DNA of 64,000 nt from Anaerobacillus arseniciselenatis (GCF_001865995.1 NZ_MLQQ01000001.1:868001-932000); one strand, 5' to 3'. Shown: positions 36,549 to 45,762, counted from the stretch's first letter. Numbers and translations are program-made. The notes: generated from the sequence alone by a model not told the origin.

Positions 36549-37232
36549 TTACACCTCCAACACATATTCAAATAATACTAAACATAAAACAAAAAAGACT
36601 AAATTATAAACTCCCATTAATTGTATCCATGAAATCGCACTAGCAATTTGTTCAATATCAATTAGGAGAATTCTAGTTGCTTGTACGGCCGCTATAATAA
36701 TTGGACTAACGATCGGAAAGAGTAGTATCGGTAAGAGCATTTCACTACTTCTTGAGTTACTCGAAAGTCCAGCTAAAAATGTTCCGACACTAATGAAACC
36801 GAACGTTCCTAATACGACAACCGCTAAAAATAACGGGAAATTACCCATAAAGCGGAAATCAAATAAAATAAATAAAGCCGGAATAGAAACTAATTGAACG
36901 ATCAGTACAAAAATGAAGTTAGCGATTACTTTACCTAAATAAATACTCGAAGGATCCGTAGGTGAGACGATCATACCGTAAAGGTTATCATTTTTCGTCT
37001 CTGACAAAAACGAACGGTTTAAACCTAAAATAGCAGAAAAAATGGTAATAACCCATATGAGACCAGGAATAATTGCCCGAACCGCATTATTGGACGGATC
37101 AAAGGCGAAAGAAAACGTTACGATCACAAGACCAGCAAAAATTAACATCGTTGTGACGACTTGCTTTGTTTTCCATTCTGAATATAGATCCTTTCCAGCT
37201 ATAATGAAAGCTGCTTTGAATAAGTTGTTCAT
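36549..37232 (-). CDS. ccmB: CcmB, membrane subunit of the CcmABCD complex
   Basis: This 227-residue protein has about six membrane segments. It begins with a cytoplasmic stretch (AGKDLYSEWKTKQVV) and has GLNRSFLSETKNDNLYG and SSNSRSSEMLLPILLFP, conserved in CcmB. It pairs with the ATPase CcmA, whose gene overlaps it by four bases. Confidence 0.93.
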   Translation of the reverse strand: MNNLFKAAFIIAGKDLYSEWKTKQVVTTMLIFAGLVIVTFSFAFDPSNNAVRAIIPGLIWVITIFSAILGLNRSFLSETKNDNLYGMIVSPTDPSSIYLGKVIANFIFVLIVQLVSIPALFILFDFRFMGNFPLFLAVVVLGTFGFISVGTFLAGLSSNSRSSEMLLPILLFPIVSPIIIAAVQATRILLIDIEQIASAISWIQLMGVYNLVFFVLCLVLFEYVLEV

Positions 37233-37930
37233 AGGCCTGACACCTGCTCCATATATTTTTCAGTAATTGTATCTATATTTCTCTCAACATTTTGCAGGTC
37301 ATCAACTATTTTCCCATTTTTAATGATAATAAAGCGATCGCATGTCTCGATGGCTTGCTGAAAGTCGTGAGTCACCATTAAAATCGTTGACCCTTCGTCT
37401 CTCATTCTTAATATAACGTCATTTAATAGTTTAATCGCCTGCTGATCTAAACCCGTATGAGGTTCATCAAACAACAATATTTCAGGTTGATGAATAATCG
37501 CTCGCGCTATGGCGATTCTTTGCATCATTCCTCTTGAGAAAGAGCGAACTGGGTCATGTGTAAAAAAGCTCAACCCAACTTCGTCAATTAATTGTTTCGC
37601 ACGCTCTTCTACATTTTCAACTCCGTATAGTTTCCCGAAAAACTTTAAGTTTTCTAACGGTGTTAAATGATCGTATAAAAAGCTATTGTGGGCTAGGAAA
37701 CCTATTTTTCTTTTTACGTCATAGGAGTCTTTCTTTAAATCTAATCCGTTCACTTTGACTTCTCCTGATGACGCCTTTATTAAACCACCTAATATTTTTA
37801 ATACGGTACTTTTCCCAGCTCCATTAGGTCCAAGTATGGCGACGGTTTCACCTTTTTTAATTGAAAGATTAATACCACGAAGAATCATCTTGTCTCCGAT
37901 TGTTTTAACGAGTCCTTTTGTTTCGATCAT
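37229..37930 (-). CDS. ccmA: CcmA, ATPase of the CcmABCD complex
   Basis: The 233-residue ABC ATPase has Walker A GPNGAGKST, signature FSRGMMQRIAIARA (LSGGQ variant) and Walker B ILLFDEPHTGLD. ATP hydrolysis releases holo-CcmE. It overlaps ccmB by four bases and follows the CcmI-like gene by 31 bp. Confidence 0.93.
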   Translation of the reverse strand: MIETKGLVKTIGDKMILRGINLSIKKGETVAILGPNGAGKSTVLKILGGLIKASSGEVKVNGLDLKKDSYDVKRKIGFLAHNSFLYDHLTPLENLKFFGKLYGVENVEERAKQLIDEVGLSFFTHDPVRSFSRGMMQRIAIARAIIHQPEILLFDEPHTGLDQQAIKLLNDVILRMRDEGSTILMVTHDFQQAIETCDRFIIIKNGKIVDDLQNVERNIDTITEKYMEQVSGL

Positions 37931-37961
37931 GGCTTGATCCCCTTTAAGCGGCTCAGGGGGG

Positions 37962-38354
37962 TTAATCCATAAACCGCTGTAATTGTACCTTCACTTTTAC
38001 GAGATGATCTCGATAAGCGCTAGTTTTTTTCTCATAATCTTCATCTGAAAGTTCTCCAGCTTTATGCTGTTCTTCTAACTCTACTAATTTATTTAAGATT
38101 ACTTTTTGTTTAACGACCAAATCATGAAATTCTTTTTCGTCGGCAGTTGCCCCTACTTCATCTGCTAAAGCTTTATTTTTTAATTGGAAGTAAGTGAACC
38201 AACCGATACCAGCTACGATAATAATAACTAAAATCGCTGTAACAAGATGCGCATCGAAGTTACTTAACGGTGAGCTATACCACATTCGTAAATGACCAGG
38301 GTTATGAAAAGGAGAAGAACCACCAACAACAGATGCTATTATCAGCTTTGTCAT
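37962..38354 (-). CDS. CcmI-like membrane protein, copy 1
   Basis: The 130-residue protein has one membrane segment (~residues 36-58) and a cytoplasmic charged helical hairpin with LVELEEQHKAGELSDEDYEK. This LxELE...LSDEDY pattern matches the N-terminal part of CcmI/CycH-type proteins and SHOCT-like hairpins. It follows the second such gene by two bases and precedes ccmA. It lacks the TPR domain of full CcmI. The exact role is inference. Confidence 0.7.
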   Translation of the reverse strand: MTKLIIASVVGGSSPFHNPGHLRMWYSSPLSNFDAHLVTAILVIIIVAGIGWFTYFQLKNKALADEVGATADEKEFHDLVVKQKVILNKLVELEEQHKAGELSDEDYEKKTSAYRDHLVKVKVQLQRFMD

Positions 38355-38356
38355 TA

Positions 38357-38731
38357 TTATTTCTCCTCTCTTTCTTTTCGAAGTTGCGCAAGCTCCTCTT
38401 CAATTTCAGATTCGATATCTTTCACAAGACTTTCTTCATTTTTATCTGCTTTTTTCTCTTTTTTCTTTTCTTTAGCAATTATTTCAGCTGCTAATTCTTC
38501 ATAATCCTTTTTTAACCTTTGATAGTCTTCATCAGAGAGCTTCTGCATATTGTAATCCATTTCTAATTCATTTAGCGTTGCATATACACTTTCAATTGAA
38601 ATATGATCAAATTCATCTTCCATTGATTCCATCGATCTTGTAGCTTGTTTTGGTCTTAATAAAGGAGTTATGACTAAATATAAACAAAAAGCTAAAATTA
38701 AAAAACTAACTATATACCCCATCATTTTCAC
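38357..38731 (-). CDS. CcmI-like membrane protein, copy 2
   Basis: This 124-residue protein has an N-terminal membrane segment (~residues 5-24), then YATLNELEMDYNMQKLSDEDY and a long Lys/Glu-rich coiled coil. The motif is the same as in its neighbour at 37962 and that of the CcmI N-terminus. It lies between ccmH and the other copy with 2-3 base gaps, so it is translationally coupled. Confidence 0.75.
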   Translation of the reverse strand: MKMMGYIVSFLILAFCLYLVITPLLRPKQATRSMESMEDEFDHISIESVYATLNELEMDYNMQKLSDEDYQRLKKDYEELAAEIIAKEKKKEKKADKNEESLVKDIESEIEEELAQLRKEREEK

Positions 38732-38734
38732 ATC

Positions 38735-39250
38735 CTAGTAATACTTTTTACGTTCCTCATCAATTATTGATTTAACAATTTCATCTTCCGTCTCATCTTT
38801 GTCAGCTGAAACCTCTTTCGTTTCTTCTTGACCTTTTCCTTGTGCAATCCACTTGCGAACGACAAAGAATACTCCTGTTGTTGCACCACCGAGGGCAACG
38901 AATGGTAATACCCAAGCAACTAGACTAAACCCTCTTCTTTCTGGAGCTGTTAAAATCTCTTCACCATACATATTTAAATAGTAATCTTTAATTTCATCTT
39001 TACCGAGTCCGTCTTCCATCATTTCTCTAATTTCAACTTTAAATGCATCATTTAAGCCACAACCTTGCATATTACACTCAAAGTGATCTTGACCACACCC
39101 GCATAAACACATAAACTGACTAGCTATTTCTCTAAATTCTTGAGATTTGTAATCAAAATCATCAATCGGATGGCCGTCCCCATGTACAACATGTACTGGG
39201 GCGGCAATAAACGCGAACAAAAGTGTCATTACTAAAATTAACTTTTTCAT
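38735..39250 (-). CDS. ccmH: CcmH/CycL-type apocytochrome thiol reductase
   Basis: This 171-residue protein has a cleavable signal (LILVMTLLFAFIAAPVHVVHG), a three-helix domain with FMCLCGCGQDHFECNMQGC, and a C-terminal membrane segment (~residues 115-137). The canonical CcmH motif is LRCxxC; here the Cys-rich CLCGC variant replaces it, as seen in non-proteobacterial clusters. REMMEDGLGKDEIKDYYLNMYGEEIL fits the family helix 3. It immediately follows ccmF. Confidence 0.88.
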   Translation of the reverse strand: MKKLILVMTLLFAFIAAPVHVVHGDGHPIDDFDYKSQEFREIASQFMCLCGCGQDHFECNMQGCGLNDAFKVEIREMMEDGLGKDEIKDYYLNMYGEEILTAPERRGFSLVAWVLPFVALGGATTGVFFVVRKWIAQGKGQEETKEVSADKDETEDEIVKSIIDEERKKYY

Positions 39251-41230
39251 TTAAGACACCTTCCTCTTCGGTCCTCTATATCTCGGTGTAATATTTCCGT
39301 ATTTTCCAGGCCAAACCGCAAAGATCGAACCGATGGTTAATACGAAGCTTCCGATCCAAACCCATTCAACAAGCGGATTTACCTTAACGACAAATGTTGC
39401 TCTTTCGTCAGATTCCCAACCACTTAAAACGACATATAGATCTTCCCGTAAAGTTGAATGCACCGCTACTTGTGTATGAGGTTCATCCCAAGTAGAAAAG
39501 AATAAACGCTCTGGTTGAATATAACCAATGTCTTTTCCGCCTTTTTGTATATGAATGTTAGCAAAAACAACATCATTAACACCTTCTCTACGTTGTGCTA
39601 AATATTCATACGTTAGTACGTAATCCTGAATTTCAATCGTGCTACCCTTAGGAACGGTTTGCATCGTCTCATCATCAAATGCTGATCCAACAATTCCAAT
39701 CGCCATAATGCCGATACCGAAGTGAATAATATATCCACCGTAACGGCGACGATTTTTTACCATTAAGTAGTAAAGGGCGACTAAATAATTTTCTTTTGTA
39801 ACTTTTCGGCGAGCTTTTACACCTCTATAAAACTCTAATAAGTGAGTTAATAACATAAACGAGATAACTGCATAAGCAATGATTGGGTATGCTGCTCTCA
39901 TACCAAATCCAGCTAAAACCGCAGCAACAACGATACTTAAGATGGCTGGTATTAAGAAGTTATCTTTTAAATTTTTCACTGTAGAACGTTGCCATGCAAT
40001 TAATGGACAAACCGCCATAACAAAAATTAAAGCTAATAATATTGGTGACATCACGGCATTAAAGAATGGAATACCTACTGTAACTCTATACCCTCTTACA
40101 GCTTCAGATACAAGCGGGAAGATTGTTCCCCAAAATACTGCAAATGTTCCACCGACTAAAATTAAGTTATTAACTAAGAAACTACTTTCTTTTGATAATA
40201 GTGAATCAAATTGACCATTATCTTGCTTTAATAATTGGTAACGACTCATTAAAACATAAAGTGAGAAGATAACCACTAAAGCTAAGAATATCAAGAAATA
40301 TGATCCTATATTTGTATCACCGAATGCGTGAACTGAAGTTAAAACTCCACTTCTTACAAGGAATGTACCGAATATCGTTAAAGCGTACGTAAGAATGATC
40401 AAACTAATGTTCCAAACTTTAAGCATTCCTTTTCGCTCTTGAATCATGACGGAGTGTAAATATGCAGTTGCTGTAAGCCATGGCATAAATGAAGCATTTT
40501 CAACTGGGTCCCATGCCCAATAGCCACCCCAACCTAACTCAAGGTAAGCCCACCAACCACCGATGACATTACCTAGCGTTAAGAAACACCATGCAATAAT
40601 TGTCCAACGACGAGTCATTCGTAACCAAAAGGCATCGGTAGTTTTTAAAATTAATGCAGTAATCGCAAAGGCGAATGGAACTGCAAACCCTACATAACCT
40701 AAATAAAGTGTTACAGGGTGAAGGAGCATCCCCGGGTCTTGAAGCATCGGGTTTAATCCACGACCTTCTTGTGGAACAAAATCTAGCATACCAAATGGAT
40801 TTGTTACGAAACCAAGAATAATATAAAAGAAAATTATATTACCTAATAATATAGCAGAAATGTATGGAACCATCGGGTTGTTTTTCATTTTCTTTGAATA
40901 AGCAACCATCACTGTGTACATTGCTAAGAAAAACGTCCACATTAGTAATGAACCAGAATTACCGGCAAATAGTGCGGCTAACTTATAAACTAAAGGTAAG
41001 TCTGTACTTGTGTAAGAATAGACATATTCAAATTGAAATTGACTTGTCCCTAAGAGAATTAACAGTATTAACATTGAAATTGAAGCTAAAATAAATACTG
41101 CTAACGTTGCTGATTTCCCACTATCTACTAATCTTTGATCTTGTTTGAAAATACCTAATATAAATATGATAAATGCATACAATGCTAAAGCAAATGCTAA
41201 ATAGATTGTTAAATTACCTATGATGTACAC
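39251..41230 (-). CDS. ccmF: Cytochrome c haem lyase CcmF
   Basis: The start is taken as GTG 41230 (659 residues), seven bases after AAGGTGG; the longer frame to 41272 would include that site. This large membrane protein of about 14-15 segments has the WWD haem-binding loop WGGYWAWDPVENASFMPW, preceded by GWWAYLELG, and conserved histidines around LLHPVTLYLGYVG and YLHSVMIQE. A hydrophilic extracytoplasmic domain precedes the last segment. With CcmH it attaches haem to apocytochrome c outside the membrane. Confidence 0.95.
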   Translation of the reverse strand: MYIIGNLTIYLAFALALYAFIIFILGIFKQDQRLVDSGKSATLAVFILASISMLILLILLGTSQFQFEYVYSYTSTDLPLVYKLAALFAGNSGSLLMWTFFLAMYTVMVAYSKKMKNNPMVPYISAILLGNIIFFYIILGFVTNPFGMLDFVPQEGRGLNPMLQDPGMLLHPVTLYLGYVGFAVPFAFAITALILKTTDAFWLRMTRRWTIIAWCFLTLGNVIGGWWAYLELGWGGYWAWDPVENASFMPWLTATAYLHSVMIQERKGMLKVWNISLIILTYALTIFGTFLVRSGVLTSVHAFGDTNIGSYFLIFLALVVIFSLYVLMSRYQLLKQDNGQFDSLLSKESSFLVNNLILVGGTFAVFWGTIFPLVSEAVRGYRVTVGIPFFNAVMSPILLALIFVMAVCPLIAWQRSTVKNLKDNFLIPAILSIVVAAVLAGFGMRAAYPIIAYAVISFMLLTHLLEFYRGVKARRKVTKENYLVALYYLMVKNRRRYGGYIIHFGIGIMAIGIVGSAFDDETMQTVPKGSTIEIQDYVLTYEYLAQRREGVNDVVFANIHIQKGGKDIGYIQPERLFFSTWDEPHTQVAVHSTLREDLYVVLSGWESDERATFVVKVNPLVEWVWIGSFVLTIGSIFAVWPGKYGNITPRYRGPKRKVS

Positions 41231-41275
41231 TTTAGTTCCACCTTCTTTACGTTTGAATTGAAGCTGTACCATAGT

Positions 41276-41357
41276 TGTCTGACACCGAGCAGACCTTACT
41301 AAGTATAGACGTATGAATTAATTATCAGTCTATATTTGTAACTAACGGTGTCAGACA
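41276..41357. repeat. Palindromic repeat with GTGTCAGACA ends between ccmE and ccmF
   Basis: TGTCTGACACCG (41276-41287) and CGGTGTCAGACA (41346-41357) are perfect 12 bp arms with an inner TATAGAC/GTCTATA pair. The 255 bp ccmE-ccmF gap is otherwise empty and uncommonly long for this operon, so the element was probably inserted. Confidence 0.75.
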
Positions 41358-41485
41358 CTTCCCTTTGAGACAACTCCATTTTAAATGTTACTTTATAACA
41401 CTTTCTTGTTTGAATGGCATTGTTTTTTCAAATATTATGCATGATAGATGTTATATAGATCCTACTTTACTTAAATTAGTTTCTA

Positions 41486-41929
41486 TTAGTCATCATTACC
41501 TACATCTTGGTGTACTGAAGGGTCATAATCCTCATCAGGTTTTTCACCTTCATATACTGATGGACATCTTGTCTGAACCGTTTCAGCATAAAAAATTCCG
41601 TCCGGCTGAATATAGCCTCCTAATAGCACAATTACTCCGTCACTGAAATTATCTGGTCTTACTCGTTCATGAAGGACAGATAGGACGTTTCCATCTTCAT
41701 CTTCGATATCAAAACGTAATTCAATTTCATCTGCACGCCAATCAATGGACTCTTCAACTAAAAAACCTTCTGTATTAATATACCGATCTTCATATTGTCC
41801 TGGGTTAGCTACGGCCTGCGCTAATGGGATTTCTGTACCGCTAGCTCCAGGGGTAGCAGCAATTAGTAGTATTAATATAGCTACAATAATCGAACTACCA
41901 GCTAGTATAACTTTTGTGTTTTTTGTCAC
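41486..41929 (-). CDS. ccmE: Haem chaperone CcmE, Cys variant
   Basis: The 147-residue protein has one N-terminal membrane segment (~residues 7-26) and an OB-fold domain (YINTEGFLVEES, ELRFDIEDEDG, VIVLLGGYIQPDGIFYAE). The haem-binding site reads QTRCPSVYE: a CxxxY motif where E. coli CcmE has HxxxY. The Cys type is known from Desulfovibrio, archaea and a few Gram-positives. It is second in the operon, 16 bp after the 332-residue protein. Confidence 0.92.
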   Translation of the reverse strand: MTKNTKVILAGSSIIVAILILLIAATPGASGTEIPLAQAVANPGQYEDRYINTEGFLVEESIDWRADEIELRFDIEDEDGNVLSVLHERVRPDNFSDGVIVLLGGYIQPDGIFYAETVQTRCPSVYEGEKPDEDYDPSVHQDVGNDD

Positions 41930-41945
41930 CTAAACTCCTCCTTCT

Positions 41946-42944
41946 TTAACCTAATTTAGATCGTTTTTCTTTGTACGTTTTTTCATCAATTTTTCCTTCA
42001 GCTAGCATTTTTCTTAGTTTCTTTATTTCTTCTTCTTTATTTATAATTTTTTTCGGCTTAGCACTTGCTTCTTTGGAAACGACGTCTCCATTTTTCTTTT
42101 TACGAACGATCACAAAAATGAATGCCCCAACTATAATGATTGTTAAACTAATTAAGACTGCATCTTCGGTACTGATGAACGAATTATTACCTCCCTGCGC
42201 TTGACCTCCTTCATTAAGTCCAGCATGAATATCGTCATCAGGCATTCCACCTTGCATATCATTGAAAGCTTCAAGGGTTGTAACATTACTATCCTTTGTG
42301 TAAGAGACATCAAAAGCTATCGTTTCACCTTGGTTAACTTCGCCCATTTCGTAAACATAAACTTCTCCACCAAAAGAGTCAGATACGAGAGTAGCCTCTT
42401 GTTCAACTTGGAAGTTTTCTGCTCGGAACGGTGCGTAAATAGCAACATTAAAATCAGTTACACCAGCATCCGTCACATATTTAAATGTGAAATCTCTTTC
42501 TACCCCTCCTTCAATAGAGGCACTAAAGTGTTCAATGATAAAATCAAAAGTTGCATTTGGAGCAATTGGCTCTTGTGGGGTTAAAGAAATGTACTGCTCT
42601 TCTTCATTAATAGTAAAATCTATTGGTAGATGTTGTTGTTCATCAACTTCCTGGGCAAGATACCCTATTTGGAACTGAGGTAGATTGGTTGGAAGTTTAA
42701 AAATAATTTCTCCGTCATAAGGCTCTTCAGTTTCATTTACGATACTACCGTGATATCCTACTAATAGTGAAGGAATTGTATAATCCCATTCTTCTGGATT
42801 AATAAACTCTGGCATAATTTGGACATTTAACTTGGAAAAGGTAAGTGGATTTTCATTTGCATAGGCTTCGTTAGCCGGTAAAAACGTTAATTGTATTACG
42901 AGAACCGCTACGAGTAAAACGAAACCCCTAAACAATTTTTTCAT
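41946..42944 (-). CDS. Secreted, membrane-anchored protein heading the ccm operon, unknown function
   Basis: The 332-residue protein has a signal peptide (~residues 1-30), a beta-rich extracytoplasmic domain (~35-225) with GYHGSIVNETEEPYDGEI, a short polar linker with GGQAQGGNN, a membrane segment (~263-283) and a Lys-rich cytoplasmic tail ending in KLRKMLAEGKIDEKTYKEK. This tail has the same short helical hairpin as the two CcmI-like proteins. I do not recognise the exodomain. Being first in the ccm operon it probably assists haem or apocytochrome handling; that is inference. Confidence 0.7.
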   Translation of the reverse strand: MKKLFRGFVLLVAVLVIQLTFLPANEAYANENPLTFSKLNVQIMPEFINPEEWDYTIPSLLVGYHGSIVNETEEPYDGEIIFKLPTNLPQFQIGYLAQEVDEQQHLPIDFTINEEEQYISLTPQEPIAPNATFDFIIEHFSASIEGGVERDFTFKYVTDAGVTDFNVAIYAPFRAENFQVEQEATLVSDSFGGEVYVYEMGEVNQGETIAFDVSYTKDSNVTTLEAFNDMQGGMPDDDIHAGLNEGGQAQGGNNSFISTEDAVLISLTIIIVGAFIFVIVRKKKNGDVVSKEASAKPKKIINKEEEIKKLRKMLAEGKIDEKTYKEKRSKLG

Positions 42945-42999
42945 ATTTATTTCTCCCCTTTTAATTAATCTATCTCTACAAAGATTTCTTCTTAATTTG

Positions 43000-43042
43000 A
43001 CTTTAATATTTTGCTCATTTTAGAACTGTGATAAAAGTCACA
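43000..43042 (-). promoter_or_regulatory. Fnr-type site and promoter of the ccm operon
   Basis: TGTGA-TAAAAG-TCACA (43027-43042) is a perfect Fnr/CRP palindrome. A TAAAGT -10 candidate (43000-43005, minus) lies at the distance expected for a site centred near -41.5. Confidence 0.7.
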
Positions 43043-43082
43043 CCTTCGGGTGAAATAACTGTGAATGATTTGTGTGATAATG

Positions 43083-43098
43083 TGTGATTTTTTTCACA
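43083..43098. promoter_or_regulatory. Second Fnr-type site upstream of ccm
   Basis: TGTGA-TTTTTT-TCACA is another perfect palindrome, 56 bp upstream of the first. Confidence 0.7.
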
Positions 43099-43223
43099 AC
43101 GACCATAATTTATTGTAAGTAATATTCAACATAATAAAAAAACCGTTAATATGTTAGTATTTACAGTTATTTTTCAGAATAAACAGTATTTTTAATAACC
43201 CATAGTATTACATAATTATCCAC

Positions 43224-43255
43224 AAAAAACACCGTACAAATTTTGTACGGTGTTT
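43224..43255 (-). terminator. Terminator of nrfHA
   Basis: AAACACCGTACAAA pairs with its complement ending GTTT at 43255; on the minus strand TTTTTTG follows. It separates nrfA from the ccm promoter region. Confidence 0.85.
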
Positions 43256-43313
43256 GTCACAATTAGTTTTTTAACTAGCAAACGTTCATCTCAATCGTTT
43301 GCAAAGGTGTTAG

Positions 43314-44780
43314 TTAGTTATCACGAACGTTCGGGAACCACTCATTTATCGCATGCGTATGCTTTTCATGGTGAACTTCTTCATTAATAACATTTTCTTT
43401 CGTAATTTCAATTTGGCGCTCTAACTCATTAATATCTTCACCAACCGCCATTAATGTTCTCGTAGCTACAAGAATAGCTTCTTGGGATCTATCAATTGAT
43501 CTAGCGAATGATGCCATTGATCCATCAGGGTTATGGAAGCCATAAGAATTTTCTGCGGCTGGCATATCCCAGAACCATTGTCCTTCACGAATTAAATCTT
43601 GAACTTTTTTAATATCTTCGTCAGAAATATCTAAGCCTTCACTTTGACGAACGATCATACGGTTAGCATAATAGTGTGCTGATGCACTAATATCTTGAGC
43701 TCTTAACAATTGCTCTTTGTGACGGTCTTGAATGTCATTAACACGCTCTTCTAAATAAGTAGGTGATTTATCACCATGACACGAACGACACGATTCTTCA
43801 AGAGTGTTCATTGGAGAACCCCAACGGTGAGATGAAATTTTCTTCTTGCCATCAACTCGTTGGTAAGGCATATGACAATCTGCACAAGATACAGTTTGGT
43901 GCGGTCCATAACTCCACATTTCAAATTCAGGATGCTGAGCCTTTAAGATTGGTGTATCAGAAATCGTTGATACGTACTCACCTGGGAAACCACCATCTCT
44001 AGATGCTTGATACTCAGAGTACTCCCACTGATCTTCAAACGTTAAACCATACCCCCACGGGAATGTAACTTTTTGGTCGTTAAGTGGGTCAAAGTAATAC
44101 TCAACGTGGCATTGTGCACAAACTAATGAGCGCATATCATGTTGTGTTGCATTTTCATAATCAAAACCTAATCTTTCTAAGCCATCTGTTAATGAAGGAC
44201 GAGTAATACGTAAATCCATTGTTACTGGATCGTGACAATCAGAACAACCGATCGAAGCATGCCCCCACTTACCAAGCTCGTCATCGCGAGAAGGTCCAGC
44301 ATGTTCTTCAAGGTATGGCATAATTTCTGTGTGTACATTCATCGCCCAGAAATCATCACCAAACTCTTCAATCATTTGTGGTACAAGTGTAGATTTACAA
44401 GTTACACAAGAAGCAATCGCATCTGGGTTTTCGGTAATACGTCTTACTTCAAGTTGATCTTCTAACGCATACGTATGTCCACGAGTTAAGTTATACTCAA
44501 CCGCGAAGCCAAAACCGTTCCAAACGATCGGTAACATCGGCTCAATGGAAGGGTCATTTTTTTGAATAACCTCTTTTTCATTCACCATATTTTTCATGTA
44601 ACTTTCCCAATGCTCTGGGAATATATCTTTAAATGCATAGTTATTCCATTCATTCGGATCAAGTCCAGTATCCATTGGTTGACTTTCTTCTGCTTGAGAA
44701 CTATTGCAAGCCGCTAAAACTAACATTAACAATAGAGAAAAAACAGCCAAAAGAATAGACTTCTTATTTAATCTCCCCAT
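43314..44780 (-). CDS. nrfA: Ammonia-forming pentahaem nitrite reductase NrfA
   Basis: ATG 44780 is chosen (488 residues), nine bases after GAAAGGG; the frame ATG at 44789 touches that site. A lipoprotein signal ends in LVLAAC, so the enzyme is anchored outside the membrane. Haem sites are CVTCK (the catalytic haem with Lys ligand) and four CxxCH: CSDCH, CAQCH, CADCH and CRSCH. YFDPLNDQKVTFPW and HPEFEMWSYGPH are family regions. It reduces nitrite to ammonium with six electrons from NrfH. All five haems need the Ccm system encoded next door. Confidence 0.97.
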   Translation of the reverse strand: MGRLNKKSILLAVFSLLLMLVLAACNSSQAEESQPMDTGLDPNEWNNYAFKDIFPEHWESYMKNMVNEKEVIQKNDPSIEPMLPIVWNGFGFAVEYNLTRGHTYALEDQLEVRRITENPDAIASCVTCKSTLVPQMIEEFGDDFWAMNVHTEIMPYLEEHAGPSRDDELGKWGHASIGCSDCHDPVTMDLRITRPSLTDGLERLGFDYENATQHDMRSLVCAQCHVEYYFDPLNDQKVTFPWGYGLTFEDQWEYSEYQASRDGGFPGEYVSTISDTPILKAQHPEFEMWSYGPHQTVSCADCHMPYQRVDGKKKISSHRWGSPMNTLEESCRSCHGDKSPTYLEERVNDIQDRHKEQLLRAQDISASAHYYANRMIVRQSEGLDISDEDIKKVQDLIREGQWFWDMPAAENSYGFHNPDGSMASFARSIDRSQEAILVATRTLMAVGEDINELERQIEITKENVINEEVHHEKHTHAINEWFPNVRDN

Positions 44781-44806
44781 TTTTTTCATCCCTTTCTCAT
44801 TTAAAA

Positions 44807-45310
44807 TTACCTATTAAACTCAAAGTTTCCTGGCTCAAACCACTCAGCTGGTCTAAAGTCACCTTTATTATGAGGAACTTGACGGTGACAGTCCATACAA
44901 CTATCTTTTGCATCGTGTGAAATATTTTGTAAACCAGGTTCATGACAACTGATACAATTTTTTTCAATTACTTCCATAGATTTTTCTGTCGCATGGATAA
45001 CATCTGGTAATTTACTGGCACCAAATGTAGCCATATACCCGTGACTAATAGCATTTTTAGCCTTAAATGTATATCTGGCGATTTTACTATCTGTCGGTGC
45101 ATGACAATCATTACAGTTAAGTGTTGCATGATTGGAAGCATTAAAATTTTCAATGGTACTTTCGTACATATGACAACTAGCACAAAACTCCGGTGTATCA
45201 GTCGCATTGATCGCTCCATCAGTAGTAGCAAAAAATGCTATTCCTACAAACACCCCAATTAATGTAAATAACATCAACTTCTTATCTAGCTTCTGAAGTA
45301 AACCTTTCAT
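44807..45310 (-). CDS. nrfH: Tetrahaem quinol dehydrogenase NrfH
   Basis: This 167-residue membrane-anchored cytochrome of the NapC/NirT family has an N-terminal segment (~residues 13-32) and four CxxCH sites (CASCH, CNDCH, CISCH, CMDCH). It passes menaquinol electrons to NrfA. A strong GGGGAGGGGGG-like ribosome binding site precedes ATG 45310. It is 26 bp upstream of nrfA in the same operon. Confidence 0.96.
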   Translation of the reverse strand: MKGLLQKLDKKLMLFTLIGVFVGIAFFATTDGAINATDTPEFCASCHMYESTIENFNASNHATLNCNDCHAPTDSKIARYTFKAKNAISHGYMATFGASKLPDVIHATEKSMEVIEKNCISCHEPGLQNISHDAKDSCMDCHRQVPHNKGDFRPAEWFEPGNFEFNR

Positions 45311-45493
45311 CTTCTCCCCCCTCCCCTCATAATGAGAGTTGATTTCTATATATTAAACTAAGCATATGGGAAAACTAGGATATATGTAATGCGGATTACA
45401 TAAAACTTGTGAAATCCCAAAATATTTTTGACTAAAGCTTAGTTCAACAACGAAACTCATGGTTTCACATAAAGTTTTGTAATTTCTAATTTA

Positions 45494-45536
45494 AGATTAC
45501 TTTTTATTAGAATTCCCCACTGTGAGAAATGTCACT
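45494..45536 (-). promoter_or_regulatory. Fnr-type promoter of nrfHA
   Basis: TGTGA-GAAATG-TCACT (45521-45536) has one mismatch to the Fnr palindrome. TAATCT (45494-45499, minus) lies exactly where a -10 should be for a site at -41.5. The leader to nrfH would be about 175 bases. Confidence 0.65.
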
Positions 45537-45762
45537 ATAGACAGTGAACAAACTATGAACTTTGTCACACTATAAAATTGCAATAACACAATAATATTAA
45601 TAATGATCTACACCAAAGTATTACCATCATATGACCTCCAAAAAGCTTACCAAATCAATTTATAAGCATGATAAAAATTAATTTTCACCTTAGATTATGT
45701 TTTTTACATATTTCGACATAACTTTTTACACAATCAAATGAACCTCCTTTATAAATCAAGGC

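Noticed and set aside
41365-41646. Plus-strand frame overlapping ccmE
   Set aside because: Antisense to the conserved CcmE reading frame, with no ribosome binding site.
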